A stretch of DNA of 64,000 nucleotides, taken from Treponema sp. (GTDB lineage: Bacteria; Spirochaetota; Spirochaetia; Treponematales; Treponemataceae). The translations under genes were made by a program, and so were the position numbers. Of this stretch, positions 40,773-50,041 are shown in pieces. The notes beneath the pieces are model-generated. The model was not told the DNA's origin and did not search any database. It saw only the letters and a program-made list of their open reading frames with translations. The stretch spans positions 1 through 64,000 of the forward strand of contig JAFUFU010000007.1 of assembly GCA_017469785.1 (NCBI GenBank), written 5' to 3'. The stretch's first letter is position 1. The number at the start of each line of letters is the position of its first letter.

Positions 40773-42179
40773 ATGAGTTTTGAATATGAAGTCGTAAAGG
40801 CTGCGGGAACAGATGCCCCGGCTTTGAACACTGCAAGCCCGACAAAAATCAAGGTCGTTGGATGCGGCGGTTGTGGTGGAAATGCCGTAAATACAATGAT
40901 TGAAAGCGGTGTTGGCGGCGTAGAATTTATTGCCATGAACACTGACCTTCAGGCACTCAGCCAGAATAAAGCACAGTACAAAATCCAGATTGGTCAAAAG
41001 CTGGCAGGCGGCCTTGGAGCTGGCGGAAAGCCGGAAGTAGGCGAAGAGTCTGCAAAAGAGCAGCAGGAGCAGATTAAAGAGCTTCTTAAAGATTCCGACA
41101 TGGTATTTATCACTGCCGGAATGGGTGGCGGAACTGGAACTGGTTCTGCTCCGGTCGTCGCAAAAATCGCCCGTGAGCTTGGTGCTCTTACCGTTGCCGT
41201 CGTTACCACGCCTTTCAAATTCGAGGGAAAAGTGCGAATGACCCACGCTGAGGAAGGTGTCAGAAAGCTCCGTGACGAAGTTGATTCCCTTATTGCCATT
41301 CCCAATGAACTCATTCTTAAAGACACTGAAAAACGTCTCTCGGTGAAAAATGCCTTCATCATCATTAATGACATCCTTCGGCAGGGTGTCCAGGGCATCT
41401 CTGACATCATCACGAAACCGGGGCTTGTAAACCGTGACTTCCGTGATGTGGAGTCAGTCATGAAGGGGCAGGGAGATGCAATCCTTGGAATCGGTGTGGG
41501 CGAAGGCGACAACCGTGCCGTGGATGCGGCCCATAACGCAATCAACAACCGTCTTTTGGTGGATACGAACATCGACGGCGCCAAGAATGTCCTGATTAAC
41601 ATCTGCGGAAACGATGATGTTGCAATGTCAGAATGTAACGAAATCGCACAGATTATCACCGAACGGGCAAATCCTGACGCTACAGTCCTCTGGGGGCAGG
41701 TTCTGGATGAATCAATGGACGACAAAATCAGCGTCACAGTCATCGCCACTGGCTTCAACAAGGCTTGTGCCGAAAAGAATCCCGAAATTCAGAAAGTCGA
41801 GGCTCAGATTAACTCTGACACTATTCCTGTCGGTGAATTTGAGAAAATCGGCAAAAGAACGCCTATTGTCACAGCCGCTGCTCTCGAAAAAAAGAACGAT
41901 TTCCTGTCCGGAATCTTCGGAAACGAGCAGATTTACGAGGATGATAAATCAGGCATAAAAGGAACGGCATCTTCAGCAAGAGAAGAAACATCTTCAGAAA
42001 AAAAGGATTTTATCTCTGATTTTGCCCGCGACTCCCTGAGCCAGCCTAAAATGCAGTCGAGTGGAAGTCCTCTCATACCTCCGGCAGGTTTTTCCGGACT
42101 TGGTGACATGGAGCAGCCTGCCGTATGGCGCAGGAACCTTGAGGGGCTTTCACGGACAATCAATTTCGGTAAAAAATAA
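40773..42179 (+). CDS. ftsZ: Cell-division tubulin FtsZ
   Basis: 468 residues, longer than the usual 380-400 because of a C-terminal linker. GTP-binding motifs are VVGCGGCGGNAVNTM, the tubulin signature GGGTGTGS at 118-125 and NRDFRDVESVMKGQGDAILGIG. The disordered linker (about residues 375-445) is Ser/Glu/Lys rich and ends in a tail peptide EQPAVWRRN resembling the FtsA-binding D/E-x-P-x-x-x-R-R tail. Ten extra residues precede the first strand. GGGAGG lies before the ATG. It forms the division ring. Confidence 0.97.
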   Translation: MSFEYEVVKAAGTDAPALNTASPTKIKVVGCGGCGGNAVNTMIESGVGGVEFIAMNTDLQALSQNKAQYKIQIGQKLAGGLGAGGKPEVGEESAKEQQEQIKELLKDSDMVFITAGMGGGTGTGSAPVVAKIARELGALTVAVVTTPFKFEGKVRMTHAEEGVRKLRDEVDSLIAIPNELILKDTEKRLSVKNAFIIINDILRQGVQGISDIITKPGLVNRDFRDVESVMKGQGDAILGIGVGEGDNRAVDAAHNAINNRLLVDTNIDGAKNVLINICGNDDVAMSECNEIAQIITERANPDATVLWGQVLDESMDDKISVTVIATGFNKACAEKNPEIQKVEAQINSDTIPVGEFEKIGKRTPIVTAAALEKKNDFLSGIFGNEQIYEDDKSGIKGTASSAREETSSEKKDFISDFARDSLSQPKMQSSGSPLIPPAGFSGLGDMEQPAVWRRNLEGLSRTINFGKK

Positions 42180-42191
42180 AACGGGCATATA

Positions 42192-43106
42192 ATGACCATC
42201 GAAAGTCTGCTTCTTCGGTTTCATAGTGATATGGTCTCCGTCGAGCGTCTTTCAGAGAATTCCGCTTTGACCTACGAGGAATGTGCAAAAATCTTTCTGC
42301 ACTGGCTCGTGCGTGAGCAGGTTAAGCTTGCAGATGTCAATCCGCAAGTTCTGCTCTCTTACCTGATATGGCGGAGAACTGAACAGAAATGCGACGAGCT
42401 TACTATCGCCAAGGATATTTCAGGAATCCGCTCGCTCGGCTCCTATCTCGTCAGGCAAAAAATATGGAAAGAAAACCATGCGATGCTGCTTGACCGTCCT
42501 AAGGCATCCCGCAGTCTTCCAAAGGTGCTTTCAGTGGAACAGGTGGACAAGCTGCTGGATTCAATTGATACCAGCGATCCCCTCGGCGTCCGTGACCGTG
42601 CCCTTTTTGAGCTGATTTATTCGTGCGGGCTTCGGATTAGTGAGGCCGCAACGCTGAAAGTTGAAAACCTGCATCTGAGGGAGCGGCTCCTTATCGTCCG
42701 CGGAAAAGGCGACAAGGAGAGGATGGTTCCATTTGGTGAGAACGCAAAAAACAGGCTGTTGGAATATCTTGAGAATGTGCGTCCGCTTCTGGTCGGAAAT
42801 AGAGTCGTGAGCGAGGTTTTTGTAAACTATCGCGGAGAACCGCTGAGCCGCAAGGGCATCTGGAAGAATTTCAAGGCTCTTGAAGTGAAGGCCGGAGTCT
42901 TTGCAAAAGTCCACACTCTCAGGCATTCCTTTGCCACCCATCTGCTTGCCGGAGGAATGGACTTGCGCAGCGTGCAGGAACTTCTGGGACATTCAGATTT
43001 GGCGACGACGACCATATATACCCATGTTGACGACAAGCAGCTCCGCGAGGGGCACAGGGAATTTTTCCCTGGTCATACTGATAAATCCAAGAATTCGGAG
43101 GATTAA
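42192..43106 (+). CDS. xerD: Tyrosine recombinase XerD-like
   Basis: 304 residues. N-terminal SAM-like core-binding domain, then the catalytic domain with the complete R-K-H-R-H-Y set: Arg in CGLRISEAATL, Lys in RGKGDKERMVPF, His-x-x-Arg in HTLRHSFATHLLAGGMDL, His in LLGHSDLATTTIYTHV and the nucleophile Tyr in the same motif. It resolves chromosome dimers together with the second Xer protein at 47.0 kb. The D/C labels are by order and resemblance only. The ftsZ stop is 12 bases upstream and the lipoprotein gene starts two bases after its stop. Confidence 0.88.
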   Translation: MTIESLLLRFHSDMVSVERLSENSALTYEECAKIFLHWLVREQVKLADVNPQVLLSYLIWRRTEQKCDELTIAKDISGIRSLGSYLVRQKIWKENHAMLLDRPKASRSLPKVLSVEQVDKLLDSIDTSDPLGVRDRALFELIYSCGLRISEAATLKVENLHLRERLLIVRGKGDKERMVPFGENAKNRLLEYLENVRPLLVGNRVVSEVFVNYRGEPLSRKGIWKNFKALEVKAGVFAKVHTLRHSFATHLLAGGMDLRSVQELLGHSDLATTTIYTHVDDKQLREGHREFFPGHTDKSKNSED

Positions 43107-43108
43107 CC

Positions 43109-43849
43109 ATGAAAAAGCATTACAAAACTTTTTTCGCGCTTTCATTTGCGATGTTTGTCTTGTGCGGATGTACAAAGTCAAATAAATCAATTATCAGAAT
43201 GCAGAAACTGGAAGAAGGCATTGATTCTCCTGTAACCGAAGCCGAGCTGAAAGAAGCCATTCAGAAATACGAGAACCGAATCGCCGACATGCAGCTTGCT
43301 TCAAGTCAGGTCGGAATCTGGTACAAGATGCTGGCTGTCCGTTATCTGGATTCAAAGCCTCCGATGTATGGGGAAGCCCTCAAGTATTTTCAGAAAGCCC
43401 TGCAGTTTTATCCCACAAATCAGAATCTTTATTACTATGTAGGACTCTGCGCAGGGTATATGTCAAAGGCGAGCCTTGATTTCAAGGCAGAAGGAACGGC
43501 GACGACCACAGAGAAGTACAATTACCTGAAGCTGGCGGAGAGCGCCTATCTCCGGGCAATTGAGCTTGAGCCGAAATACGGTCGTGCTCTTTATGGACTT
43601 GGAATCCTGTATGTGTTTGAGCTGGGCCAGAGTGAAAAAGCCATTCCTCATCTTGAGAAACTTCTTTCATTTGATACACGTAATTTCGATGCGATGTTCG
43701 TGCTTGCGAAAGCCTATTATGATCAGAATGAATTTGATAAGGCTGTAAGTCTCTATGACAGGATTCTTGCCCAGTCAAAATCTGAGCAGAAAAAAGCAGA
43801 TGCAGCCACAAACAAGAAAATAGTTCTTGACGCTTCATACAGTAAATAA
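43109..43849 (+). CDS. TPR-repeat lipoprotein
   Basis: 246 residues. N-terminus MKKHYKTFFALSFAMFVLCGC is a signal peptide with a spirochete-type relaxed lipobox (L-C-G-C, Cys21 lipidated). The mature part contains at least three tetratricopeptide units (MYGEALKYFQKALQFYPTNQNLYYYVG, LAESAYLRAIELEPKYGRALYGLGILYVF, SEKAIPHLEKLLSFDTRNFDAMFVLAKAYYDQNEFDKAVSLYDRIL). It is a membrane-anchored scaffold facing the periplasm; partners unknown. GGAGG lies before the ATG; co-transcribed with xerD and dprA. Confidence 0.88.
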   Translation: MKKHYKTFFALSFAMFVLCGCTKSNKSIIRMQKLEEGIDSPVTEAELKEAIQKYENRIADMQLASSQVGIWYKMLAVRYLDSKPPMYGEALKYFQKALQFYPTNQNLYYYVGLCAGYMSKASLDFKAEGTATTTEKYNYLKLAESAYLRAIELEPKYGRALYGLGILYVFELGQSEKAIPHLEKLLSFDTRNFDAMFVLAKAYYDQNEFDKAVSLYDRILAQSKSEQKKADAATNKKIVLDASYSK

Positions 43850-43862
43850 TTATTTTTAAGGA

Positions 43863-44843
43863 ATGAGCATAAAAACTCAAAGCTTATTCCCTGATGAATC
43901 AATAGCGCGTCTGATTGCCTCGGACGCGACATTTTTGACTACCCGCGAAAAGATTCTTTTTTTCAAAAAAATCGCTTCCCTGCCGGAAAATCAAATTCTC
44001 TCACTTTCAATTGATGACATTTCTTTTTGCGTAAAGCGCGTCTTTTCCCGTGTAAAATGGAATCCTGCTGAATCGCTCAAGAAAGCCCGGTTTTCCCTGA
44101 AAATCATGGTCAGTCAGGATATCCATGTTTCCAGCATCCTTGATTCTGATTATCCAGCCATGCTTCGCGAAATGCGGGATCCCCCCTTTCTGCTTTTTTA
44201 TCGCGGAAATCTTTCGCTGCTGAACAGACCTTGCGTCTCCATCGTGGGAAGCCGCCGCGCTTCCATGCATGCTCTCAGCGCTGCCAGTGATTTTGCGAAA
44301 GCCGCCTGTGACGACGGATTATGCGTCGTGAGCGGGCTTGCGTTCGGTATTGATGCCGCAGGCCATAAGGGGGCTTTGCTTTCGCAAAATGCGGCGACCT
44401 GTGCGGTCCTTCCCAGCGGAATAGACACGGTTACGCCTAGAAGCCATACCCGTCTTGCTGCGAAAATCCTTGAGCGCGGTGGGCTGATTGTCTCTGAATA
44501 TCTGCCGGGAACACCTCCCGTGCAGTTCCGCTACGTGCAGCGCAACAGGATTATCGCGGCTCTGTCATCCGCGACTATTGTTGTTCAGGCTCCTTGCGGC
44601 AGCGGTGCAATGATTACGGCTGGTCTTGCCCTTGACTATAATCGTGAAGTTTTCTTCCATAATGAATGTTTTTCCCGTGAAGCACTTGCAATAAATCGAG
44701 ATTCGGAATTACAATGGAAGAAACTTGTTATGCAAGGAAAAAATGTCGGATATAAGCTGAATGATTCTCCTAAGTCCTTTGTGGATGACGGAGCCTCAGT
44801 TGTTGCAGATTATATTCATTTTAAGGAACTGATGTATGGCTAA
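43863..44843 (+). CDS. dprA: DNA-processing protein DprA
   Basis: 326 residues. The Rossmann-like DprA core is clear: SIVGSRRASMHALSAASDFAKA, CVVSGLAFGIDAAGHKGAL, AVLPSGIDTVTPRSHTRLAAKI, GLIVSEYLPGTPP, FRYVQRNRIIAALSSATIVVQAPCGSGAMITAGLALDYNREVFF. The N-terminal helical part is diverged. DprA loads RecA onto incoming single strands during transformation; it is kept in spirochetes whose competence is not established. AAGGA precedes the ATG. The end overlaps topA by eight bases. Confidence 0.93.
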   Translation: MSIKTQSLFPDESIARLIASDATFLTTREKILFFKKIASLPENQILSLSIDDISFCVKRVFSRVKWNPAESLKKARFSLKIMVSQDIHVSSILDSDYPAMLREMRDPPFLLFYRGNLSLLNRPCVSIVGSRRASMHALSAASDFAKAACDDGLCVVSGLAFGIDAAGHKGALLSQNAATCAVLPSGIDTVTPRSHTRLAAKILERGGLIVSEYLPGTPPVQFRYVQRNRIIAALSSATIVVQAPCGSGAMITAGLALDYNREVFFHNECFSREALAINRDSELQWKKLVMQGKNVGYKLNDSPKSFVDDGASVVADYIHFKELMYG

Positions 44844-47007
44844 GTCAAAAGAAAGTGCTTCAAAAATTTCCCAGAAAGAATCCACGCTGGTTATCGTAGA
44901 ATCCCCTGCAAAAGCTACAACCATAGAAAAATATCTCGGGCCAGGCTATACGGTAAAGGCTTCAATGGGTCACTTGATTGATTTGCCTAAATCGCGGCTT
45001 GCCGTTAATGTGGAGAACGATTTCCAACCGGAATACATCACTGTCCGGGGCCGTGCCAAGCTTTTAAAAGAACTTCAGAAAGACGCAAAAAAATCAAATC
45101 ATGTTCTGCTGGCTTCCGATAACGACCGAGAGGGAGAGGCAATCGCCTGGCATCTGAACAACGCGCTTAAAGACAAAACCGACGCTGACATCAAGAGAAT
45201 CGTCTTCAACGAAATCACTCCTGTGGCAATCAAAGAGGCCGTTAAGCACCCCGGCGAAATCGTCGAGAGCAAGGTAAATGCCCAGAAAGCCCGCCGTGTC
45301 CTTGACCGTCTGGTGGGCTACAATTTGAGCCCAATTTTGTGGGAAAAGGTAAAGAACGGCCTGAGCGCGGGCCGGGTTCAGTCTGTCGCACTCCGCCTCA
45401 TTTGTGAGCGCGAAAAGGAAGTCGAAGATTTTATCCCGGAAGAATACTGGACTCTCGAAGCTGATTTCCAGAAGGGAAAGACCAAATTCACGGCTCAGCT
45501 GGCCAAATACAAGGGCGAGAATCCCGAATTAAAGAGCGAAAAAGCCGTCAACGAAATCATCGAAGAAATCAAGAATTCAGAGTGCCGAGTCAGCGATGTT
45601 AAAGTCACCGAAAAGACTGTCCGCCCCAAGGCTCCTTTCACCACATCAAAAATGCAGCAGGCGGCGGCAAACCGCCTGGGCTTTACTTCACGAAAGACCA
45701 TGCAGATTGCCCAGCAGCTCTACGAAGGCATCCAGATGGGGCAGAATCGTGTTGGTCTTATCACTTATATGCGAACCGACTCCGTACGAATCTCTCAGAC
45801 CGCTTTGGATGAGGTGCGTGAATGGATTGGAAAGGAGTATCCCTCAAATCTTCCCGAAGAGCCGATTCACTATGCCGTGGGGAAAAGCGCCCAGGATGCC
45901 CATGAGTGTATCCGCCCCACTTATTCCCGCTACACGCCTGATTATGTAAAAGACTATCTCACCCGCGATCAGCTGCGCCTTTATACAATCATCTGGGAGC
46001 GGTTCGTATCAAGCCAGATGACCAATGCGAAAACCGCCACTACTTCTGTGGAAATCCTTGCCGGCGACGCCCTTTTCCGTGTGAGCGCGAGCAAATTGGT
46101 GGAGAAGGGCTTTTATTCAGTCATCAAATTGCTTTCTTCAAAAGAAGATGTCACGGGAAATCTTCCTTCCCTCAAAAAAGACGAGGTTCTTGAGTCAAGC
46201 CACGCCTTCTACCCTGAGCAGCATTTTACCCAGGGACCTGCCCGCTATTCTGACGCTTCAATCGTCCGCACCCTTGAAGAAAAGGGAATCGGCCGACCTT
46301 CAACATACGCGCCGATTATTTCCGTCCTTCTTGACCGCTACTATGTAACCCGAAATAACAAGCAGCTTATGCCGACTATTTTAGGCAAGATGATTTGTAA
46401 GATTCTGGTTGAGGCCTTTCCTGATGTAATCAACGAGCATTTCACCGCTGATGTGGAAAATACCCTGGATAAAGTAGAGCAGGGCGGCATCGTATGGAAC
46501 AACATGATCCGCGACTTCTACGGTCCTTTCAAAAAACGCTGTGATGAAGTGGAAACTTCCGTTGAAAGCATAAAGGGCTTCCTTGACGAGCCGACGGACA
46601 AAGTCTGTGACAAGTGCGGAAAGCCCATGGTCAAAAAACTCGGACGCTTCGGCTACTTCCTTGCCTGCTCAGGCTTCCCTGAGTGCCATAATACAAAGTC
46701 AATTCCTCTGGCAAAATGCCCGAAAGAAGGCTGTGACGGCGAAATCGTAGCCCGAAAAACAAAGGGCAGGGGCAAGGAATTCTACGGCTGCACCAACTAC
46801 CCCAAGTGCGATTTTATCTCTCACTTCAAGCCTTTGGACAATCAGTATTGCCCTAAATGCGGCTGGTTCTTGGTAGAAAAATTCGACAAAAAGAACGGAA
46901 ACTACAAGTCATGCATCAATCCAGATTGCGATTATCTCCATTCCGCTGACGATGAGGGGATTGATGAGTCCGACGCAAAGAAATTCGCTGAAATGGCCGC
47001 TGAATAA
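44836..47007 (+). CDS. topA: DNA topoisomerase I
   Basis: 723 residues. Toprim domain (LVIVESPAKATTIEKYLG, LLASDNDREGEAIAWHL with DxDxE), the type IA core and nucleophile Tyr311 in LITYMRTDSVRIS. Three C-terminal zinc ribbons follow: CDKCGKPMVKKLGRFGYFLACSGFPEC, CPKEGCDGEI...FYGCTNYPKCDF and CPKCGWF...SCINPDC. It relaxes negative supercoils in the cytoplasm. Starts inside dprA (eight-base overlap) with AAGGA upstream. Its stop codon is part of the -35 of the sigma28-like promoter for xerC. Confidence 0.96.
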   Translation: MAKSKESASKISQKESTLVIVESPAKATTIEKYLGPGYTVKASMGHLIDLPKSRLAVNVENDFQPEYITVRGRAKLLKELQKDAKKSNHVLLASDNDREGEAIAWHLNNALKDKTDADIKRIVFNEITPVAIKEAVKHPGEIVESKVNAQKARRVLDRLVGYNLSPILWEKVKNGLSAGRVQSVALRLICEREKEVEDFIPEEYWTLEADFQKGKTKFTAQLAKYKGENPELKSEKAVNEIIEEIKNSECRVSDVKVTEKTVRPKAPFTTSKMQQAAANRLGFTSRKTMQIAQQLYEGIQMGQNRVGLITYMRTDSVRISQTALDEVREWIGKEYPSNLPEEPIHYAVGKSAQDAHECIRPTYSRYTPDYVKDYLTRDQLRLYTIIWERFVSSQMTNAKTATTSVEILAGDALFRVSASKLVEKGFYSVIKLLSSKEDVTGNLPSLKKDEVLESSHAFYPEQHFTQGPARYSDASIVRTLEEKGIGRPSTYAPIISVLLDRYYVTRNNKQLMPTILGKMICKILVEAFPDVINEHFTADVENTLDKVEQGGIVWNNMIRDFYGPFKKRCDEVETSVESIKGFLDEPTDKVCDKCGKPMVKKLGRFGYFLACSGFPECHNTKSIPLAKCPKEGCDGEIVARKTKGRGKEFYGCTNYPKCDFISHFKPLDNQYCPKCGWFLVEKFDKKNGNYKSCINPDCDYLHSADDEGIDESDAKKFAEMAAE

Positions 47008-47032
47008 AATCTCCTGGCGAATCTGCCGATAA
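47005..47032 (+). promoter_or_regulatory. Sigma28-like promoter before xerC
   Basis: TAAA at 47005-47008, 16 bases, and a perfect GCCGATAA at 47025-47032. The sigma28 (FliA) consensus is TAAA, 15-16 bases, GCCGATAA. The -10 ends seven bases before the xerC ATG, so transcription would start at about the A of the start codon. Confidence 0.65.
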
Positions 47033-47039
47033 TAAAGGC

Positions 47040-47942
47040 ATGACTGTTTCTGAAGCAATTGAAGAGTTTCTCTCATACATACAGTCTGTGCGCGTTCTTT
47101 CGGCCAATACGGTCACGGCGTGCAGAAATGACTTGTATCAGTTTAAAGTAATGCCATTTATCGGAGCGACCCGGGAAATCTCAAGCATTGTACTTGAAGA
47201 CCTGAAGCAGTGCGTAGGCTTGCTTTCCAAAAAAAAGCGTTCTGCCGCCTCAATCAACAGGTTCATTTCATCGGTGCGTTCCCTTTTTGCCTATTGCCGG
47301 AAATATGGTCATCTTTCAGTAAATGTGGCCTTGGATTTCAAGACGATCAAAAATCCCAAAAAACTTCCCAGATTCATGACCGGGGATGAAATCGACAGAC
47401 TTTGCCGCGAACCCGAAACAAATGAGCTGCTGTGGGAAAAACGGGACAAGGCTCTTTTTGAGATGCTTTATTCTTCTGGCTGTCGTGCCTCGGAAATCGT
47501 TTCCCTCACCCTTGATGATTTTAACGGCGATTATTCCTCAGCAATCGTAACCGGTAAGGGAAGCAAGGACAGGCGTGTCTATTTTGAAAAGGACGCCCAG
47601 GATGCCCTGAAAGCCTATCTTGAGGATCGGAAGAAACGTTTTGGAGACGCTGACCTGGAGAGACACGTTTTCTTGAACCAGAGGGGCGGTCCTCTTACGA
47701 CCGGCGGACTCCGGCTGATTATCTCTCGTTATTCTGGAAGCGAGGGAACCAAGCATCATGTCTCCCCCCATGCCTTTCGCCATACTTTCGCCACTGCCAT
47801 GATTACCAACGGAGCCGACGTGCGCATGGTACAGGAACTGCTTGGTCACTCAAGCATTTCCACTACCCAGCGATACACCCACATCAGCACAGAAAAAATG
47901 ATTGAGATGTACAACAAGGCCCATCCTCATGGAGGAAATTAG
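47040..47942 (+). CDS. xerC: Tyrosine recombinase XerC-like
   Basis: 300 residues. The core-binding domain (IEEFLSYIQSVRVLSANTVTACRNDLYQF) precedes a complete catalytic set: Arg in SSGCRASEIVSL, Lys in TGKGSKDRRVYF, His-x-x-Arg in HAFRHTFATAMITNGADV, His and Tyr in LLGHSSISTTQRYTHI. Partner of the XerD-like gene five kilobases upstream. AAAGG is only one base from the ATG, too close for a normal ribosome site, and a sigma28-like -10 ends seven bases upstream, so the message may be leaderless. hslV follows after 49 bases with its own promoter. Confidence 0.88.
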   Translation: MTVSEAIEEFLSYIQSVRVLSANTVTACRNDLYQFKVMPFIGATREISSIVLEDLKQCVGLLSKKKRSAASINRFISSVRSLFAYCRKYGHLSVNVALDFKTIKNPKKLPRFMTGDEIDRLCREPETNELLWEKRDKALFEMLYSSGCRASEIVSLTLDDFNGDYSSAIVTGKGSKDRRVYFEKDAQDALKAYLEDRKKRFGDADLERHVFLNQRGGPLTTGGLRLIISRYSGSEGTKHHVSPHAFRHTFATAMITNGADVRMVQELLGHSSISTTQRYTHISTEKMIEMYNKAHPHGGN

Positions 47943-47956
47943 ATACGTTTTTTTTC

Positions 47957-47985
47957 TTGCCGACAACCTTTTTTTCGATTATCTT
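47957..47985 (+). promoter_or_regulatory. Sigma70 promoter of hslV
   Basis: TTGCCG (47957-47962), 17-base spacer, TATCTT (47980-47985). The ATG of hslV lies six bases further on with no ribosome site, predicting a leaderless message. Confidence 0.65.
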
Positions 47986-47991
47986 TAATAT

Positions 47992-48531
47992 ATGGAAAAG
48001 GTTGAAATTCGAAGCACCACCGTCATTGCGGTAAAGCGAAACGGAAAGGTGGCTATGGCGGGGGACGGTCAGGTTACCCTGGGAAATACAGTCTGCAAGG
48101 GCAATGCCCGAAAAGTGCGCAAAATCTACAACGGAAAGATTCTCACGGGTTTTGCAGGCAGCGTCGCCGACGCATTCACTTTGCTTGATAAATTCGAAGA
48201 AAAAATCAAGGAATTCAACGGGGACTTGACAAGAAGTGCCGTTGAGCTTGCAAAAATGTGGCGAACAGACAGAATGTACCAGAAACTTGAGGCCATGCTG
48301 ATTGTAGCCGATTCCAGCAAGATTCTTTTGATTTCAGGCGATGGGAATGTCATCGAGCCTGAGAACGATGTTCTTGCCATCGGAAGCGGCGGAAACTATG
48401 CCTATTCAGCGGCCCTGGCCTACCTTGATTCAAGCGACCTTGGCGCAAGGGAAATCGCCGAGCGAAGCCTGAAAATCGCCGGAAACATTTGTATCTACAC
48501 AAACAATAACATCACCGTAGAAGAGATTTAA
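47992..48531 (+). CDS. hslV: ATP-dependent protease proteolytic subunit HslV (ClpQ)
   Basis: 179 residues. A short propeptide (MEKVEIRS) precedes Thr9-Thr10 of the N-terminal nucleophile motif [26 protein letters not shown], so autoprocessing must expose Thr9. Catalytic Lys is in [26 protein letters not shown] and the C-terminal [18 protein letters not shown] are family motifs. Forms a twelve-subunit chamber that works with HslU. Separated from hslU by a CACAGATT repeat but clearly the same operon. Confidence 0.95.
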   Translation: MEKVEIRSTTVIAVKRNGKVAMAGDGQVTLGNTVCKGNARKVRKIYNGKILTGFAGSVADAFTLLDKFEEKIKEFNGDLTRSAVELAKMWRTDRMYQKLEAMLIVADSSKILLISGDGNVIEPENDVLAIGSGGNYAYSAALAYLDSSDLGAREIAERSLKIAGNICIYTNNNITVEEI

Positions 48532-48644
48532 ATCCACAGATTGGCACAGATAAGCACAGATTATGTAAAATAAAAAAATCCTTAAAGAAATACGTTCGTA
48601 TGTAAATACAAAATCTGTGAAAATCTGTGTGAATCTGTGGATAA
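48531..48644. repeat. CACAGATT/AATCTGTG inverted-repeat element between hslV and hslU
   Basis: The left arm AATCCACAGA, TTGGCACAGA, TAAGCACAGA, TTATG and the right arm AAATCTGTGA, AAATCTGTGT, GAATCTGTGG, AT are both in exact 10-base phase. The left arm starts at the last base of the hslV stop; the right arm ends 18 bases before the hslU ATG. It could fold as a long imperfect hairpin in the hslVU mRNA. Confidence 0.82.
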
Positions 48645-48662
48645 AAGTAAAAGAGGAATTTT

Positions 48663-50027
48663 ATGTCTATCGAAGGACTTACACCTAAGCAGATTGTTGA
48701 AAAACTGGATGCCTATATTATCGGGCAGGACAAGGCTAAAAAGGCGGTGGCCGTTGCTCTCCGTAACAGAATCCGCCGTATTCATCTTTCTGATGATATC
48801 AGGGATGAGGTTGCGCCCAAAAATATCCTCATGATCGGGCCTACGGGCGTCGGTAAGACTGAAATTGCCCGCCGCCTGGCCAAACTCGTGAACGCTCCTT
48901 TCATCAAGGTTGAGGCCACAAAATACACTGAAGTGGGCTATGTTGGCCGTGATGTTGAGTCTATGGTTCGTGACTTAATGGCAGTTGGCTTCAATAATGT
49001 CAAAAAAGAAGTCGAGGACTCAATGAGGGAGGCAAGCCTTCCCAAAGTCGAGGAAAAATTGCTCGATCTTCTTCTTCCCGGAAGCGGCGACAAAAAAGAA
49101 GATGAAAAAGGCGAGGGCGAAAAGAAAGAAATCGCTCCGCTTGACAACTCTACGAGAGAAAAATTCCGCCAGATGCTCCGTGAGGGTAAACTTGAAGACC
49201 GCGAGGTTGAGCTTACCGTAAAAAGGCAGAACACAATGCCCAGCATGGAAATTATCGCAGGCGGCTCAATGGACGACTTGCAGAGCGGCATGATGGAAAT
49301 CCAGAACATGCTTTCAGGCCGCAATCACAAAAAGAAGACCCTTTCTGTCCGGGAAGCGCGAAAAATTCTCACCGAAGAAGTCTTGGACTCAATGATTGAC
49401 GCTGACAAAGTGGCAGACAAGGCAAAAGAGCGGGTAGAGCAGAGCGGAATCATCTTTATCGACGAAATCGATAAAATCGCCACCAAAAACGCCAATTCCA
49501 GCGGTCAGGTGAGCCGGGAGGGCGTTCAGCGGGACATCCTTCCTATCGTTGAAGGCTCTAAAGTCAACACGAAATTCGGAGTGGTGGACACGACACACAT
49601 TCTCTTTATCGCGGCGGGAGCTTTCAGCCTTGCAGCCCCCAGCGATTTGATTCCTGAATTGCAGGGGCGTTTCCCTCTCAGAGTTGAGCTGGAATCTCTT
49701 TCAAAGGCTGACTTCAAGCGTATCCTCACCGAGCCGAAAAATGCCCTTACCAAGCAGTATTCGGCTTTGCTGGCAACGGAAGGCGTGAATATCGTCTTTA
49801 CAGAGGATTCAATCGACCGCATGAGCGAAATCGCCGAGGAATTGAACAGCCGCAGCGAGAATATCGGAGCGCGTCGCCTTCACACAATCATGGAAAAAGT
49901 CCTTGAGGAAATCAGCTTTGACGCCGACGAGCATGAGGGCGAGACCTTGAACGTGGATGCAAAATATGTAGACGAAAAACTTACCGGAGTCGTCAAGGAT
50001 CAGGATTTGAGCCGTTACATATTATAG
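48663..50027 (+). CDS. hslU: ATP-dependent protease ATPase subunit HslU (ClpY)
   Basis: 454 residues, normal for HslU. AAA+ motifs are Walker [15 protein letters not shown], the pore loop [22 protein letters not shown], Walker [13 protein letters not shown], and sensor/arginine elements in [27 protein letters not shown]. The I-domain (about residues 110-230) is Lys/Glu rich. The C-terminal DQDLSRYIL is the tail that docks into HslV. It unfolds substrates for HslV in the cytoplasm. AGAGGAA lies before the ATG. Confidence 0.96.
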   Translation: MSIEGLTPKQIVEKLDAYIIGQDKAKKAVAVALRNRIRRIHLSDDIRDEVAPKNILMIGPTGVGKTEIARRLAKLVNAPFIKVEATKYTEVGYVGRDVESMVRDLMAVGFNNVKKEVEDSMREASLPKVEEKLLDLLLPGSGDKKEDEKGEGEKKEIAPLDNSTREKFRQMLREGKLEDREVELTVKRQNTMPSMEIIAGGSMDDLQSGMMEIQNMLSGRNHKKKTLSVREARKILTEEVLDSMIDADKVADKAKERVEQSGIIFIDEIDKIATKNANSSGQVSREGVQRDILPIVEGSKVNTKFGVVDTTHILFIAAGAFSLAAPSDLIPELQGRFPLRVELESLSKADFKRILTEPKNALTKQYSALLATEGVNIVFTEDSIDRMSEIAEELNSRSENIGARRLHTIMEKVLEEISFDADEHEGETLNVDAKYVDEKLTGVVKDQDLSRYIL

Positions 50028-50041
50028 TTTTTTTTTAAACT

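Noticed and set aside
40994..41761. 255-codon open frame antisense to ftsZ
   Set aside because: It lies wholly inside ftsZ, has Ser/Arg-rich low-complexity composition typical of an antisense shadow, and no ribosome site.
42192..47942. The two Xer genes as an integron or mobile-element boundary
   Set aside because: Both sit in conserved core-gene order between ftsZ and hslV with no attachment repeats or foreign composition.
48531..48644. Phased short repeats looked at first like a tiny CRISPR array
   Set aside because: The units are 10 bases with no spacers of constant length, the two arms are mirror images, and no cas gene is in the window.
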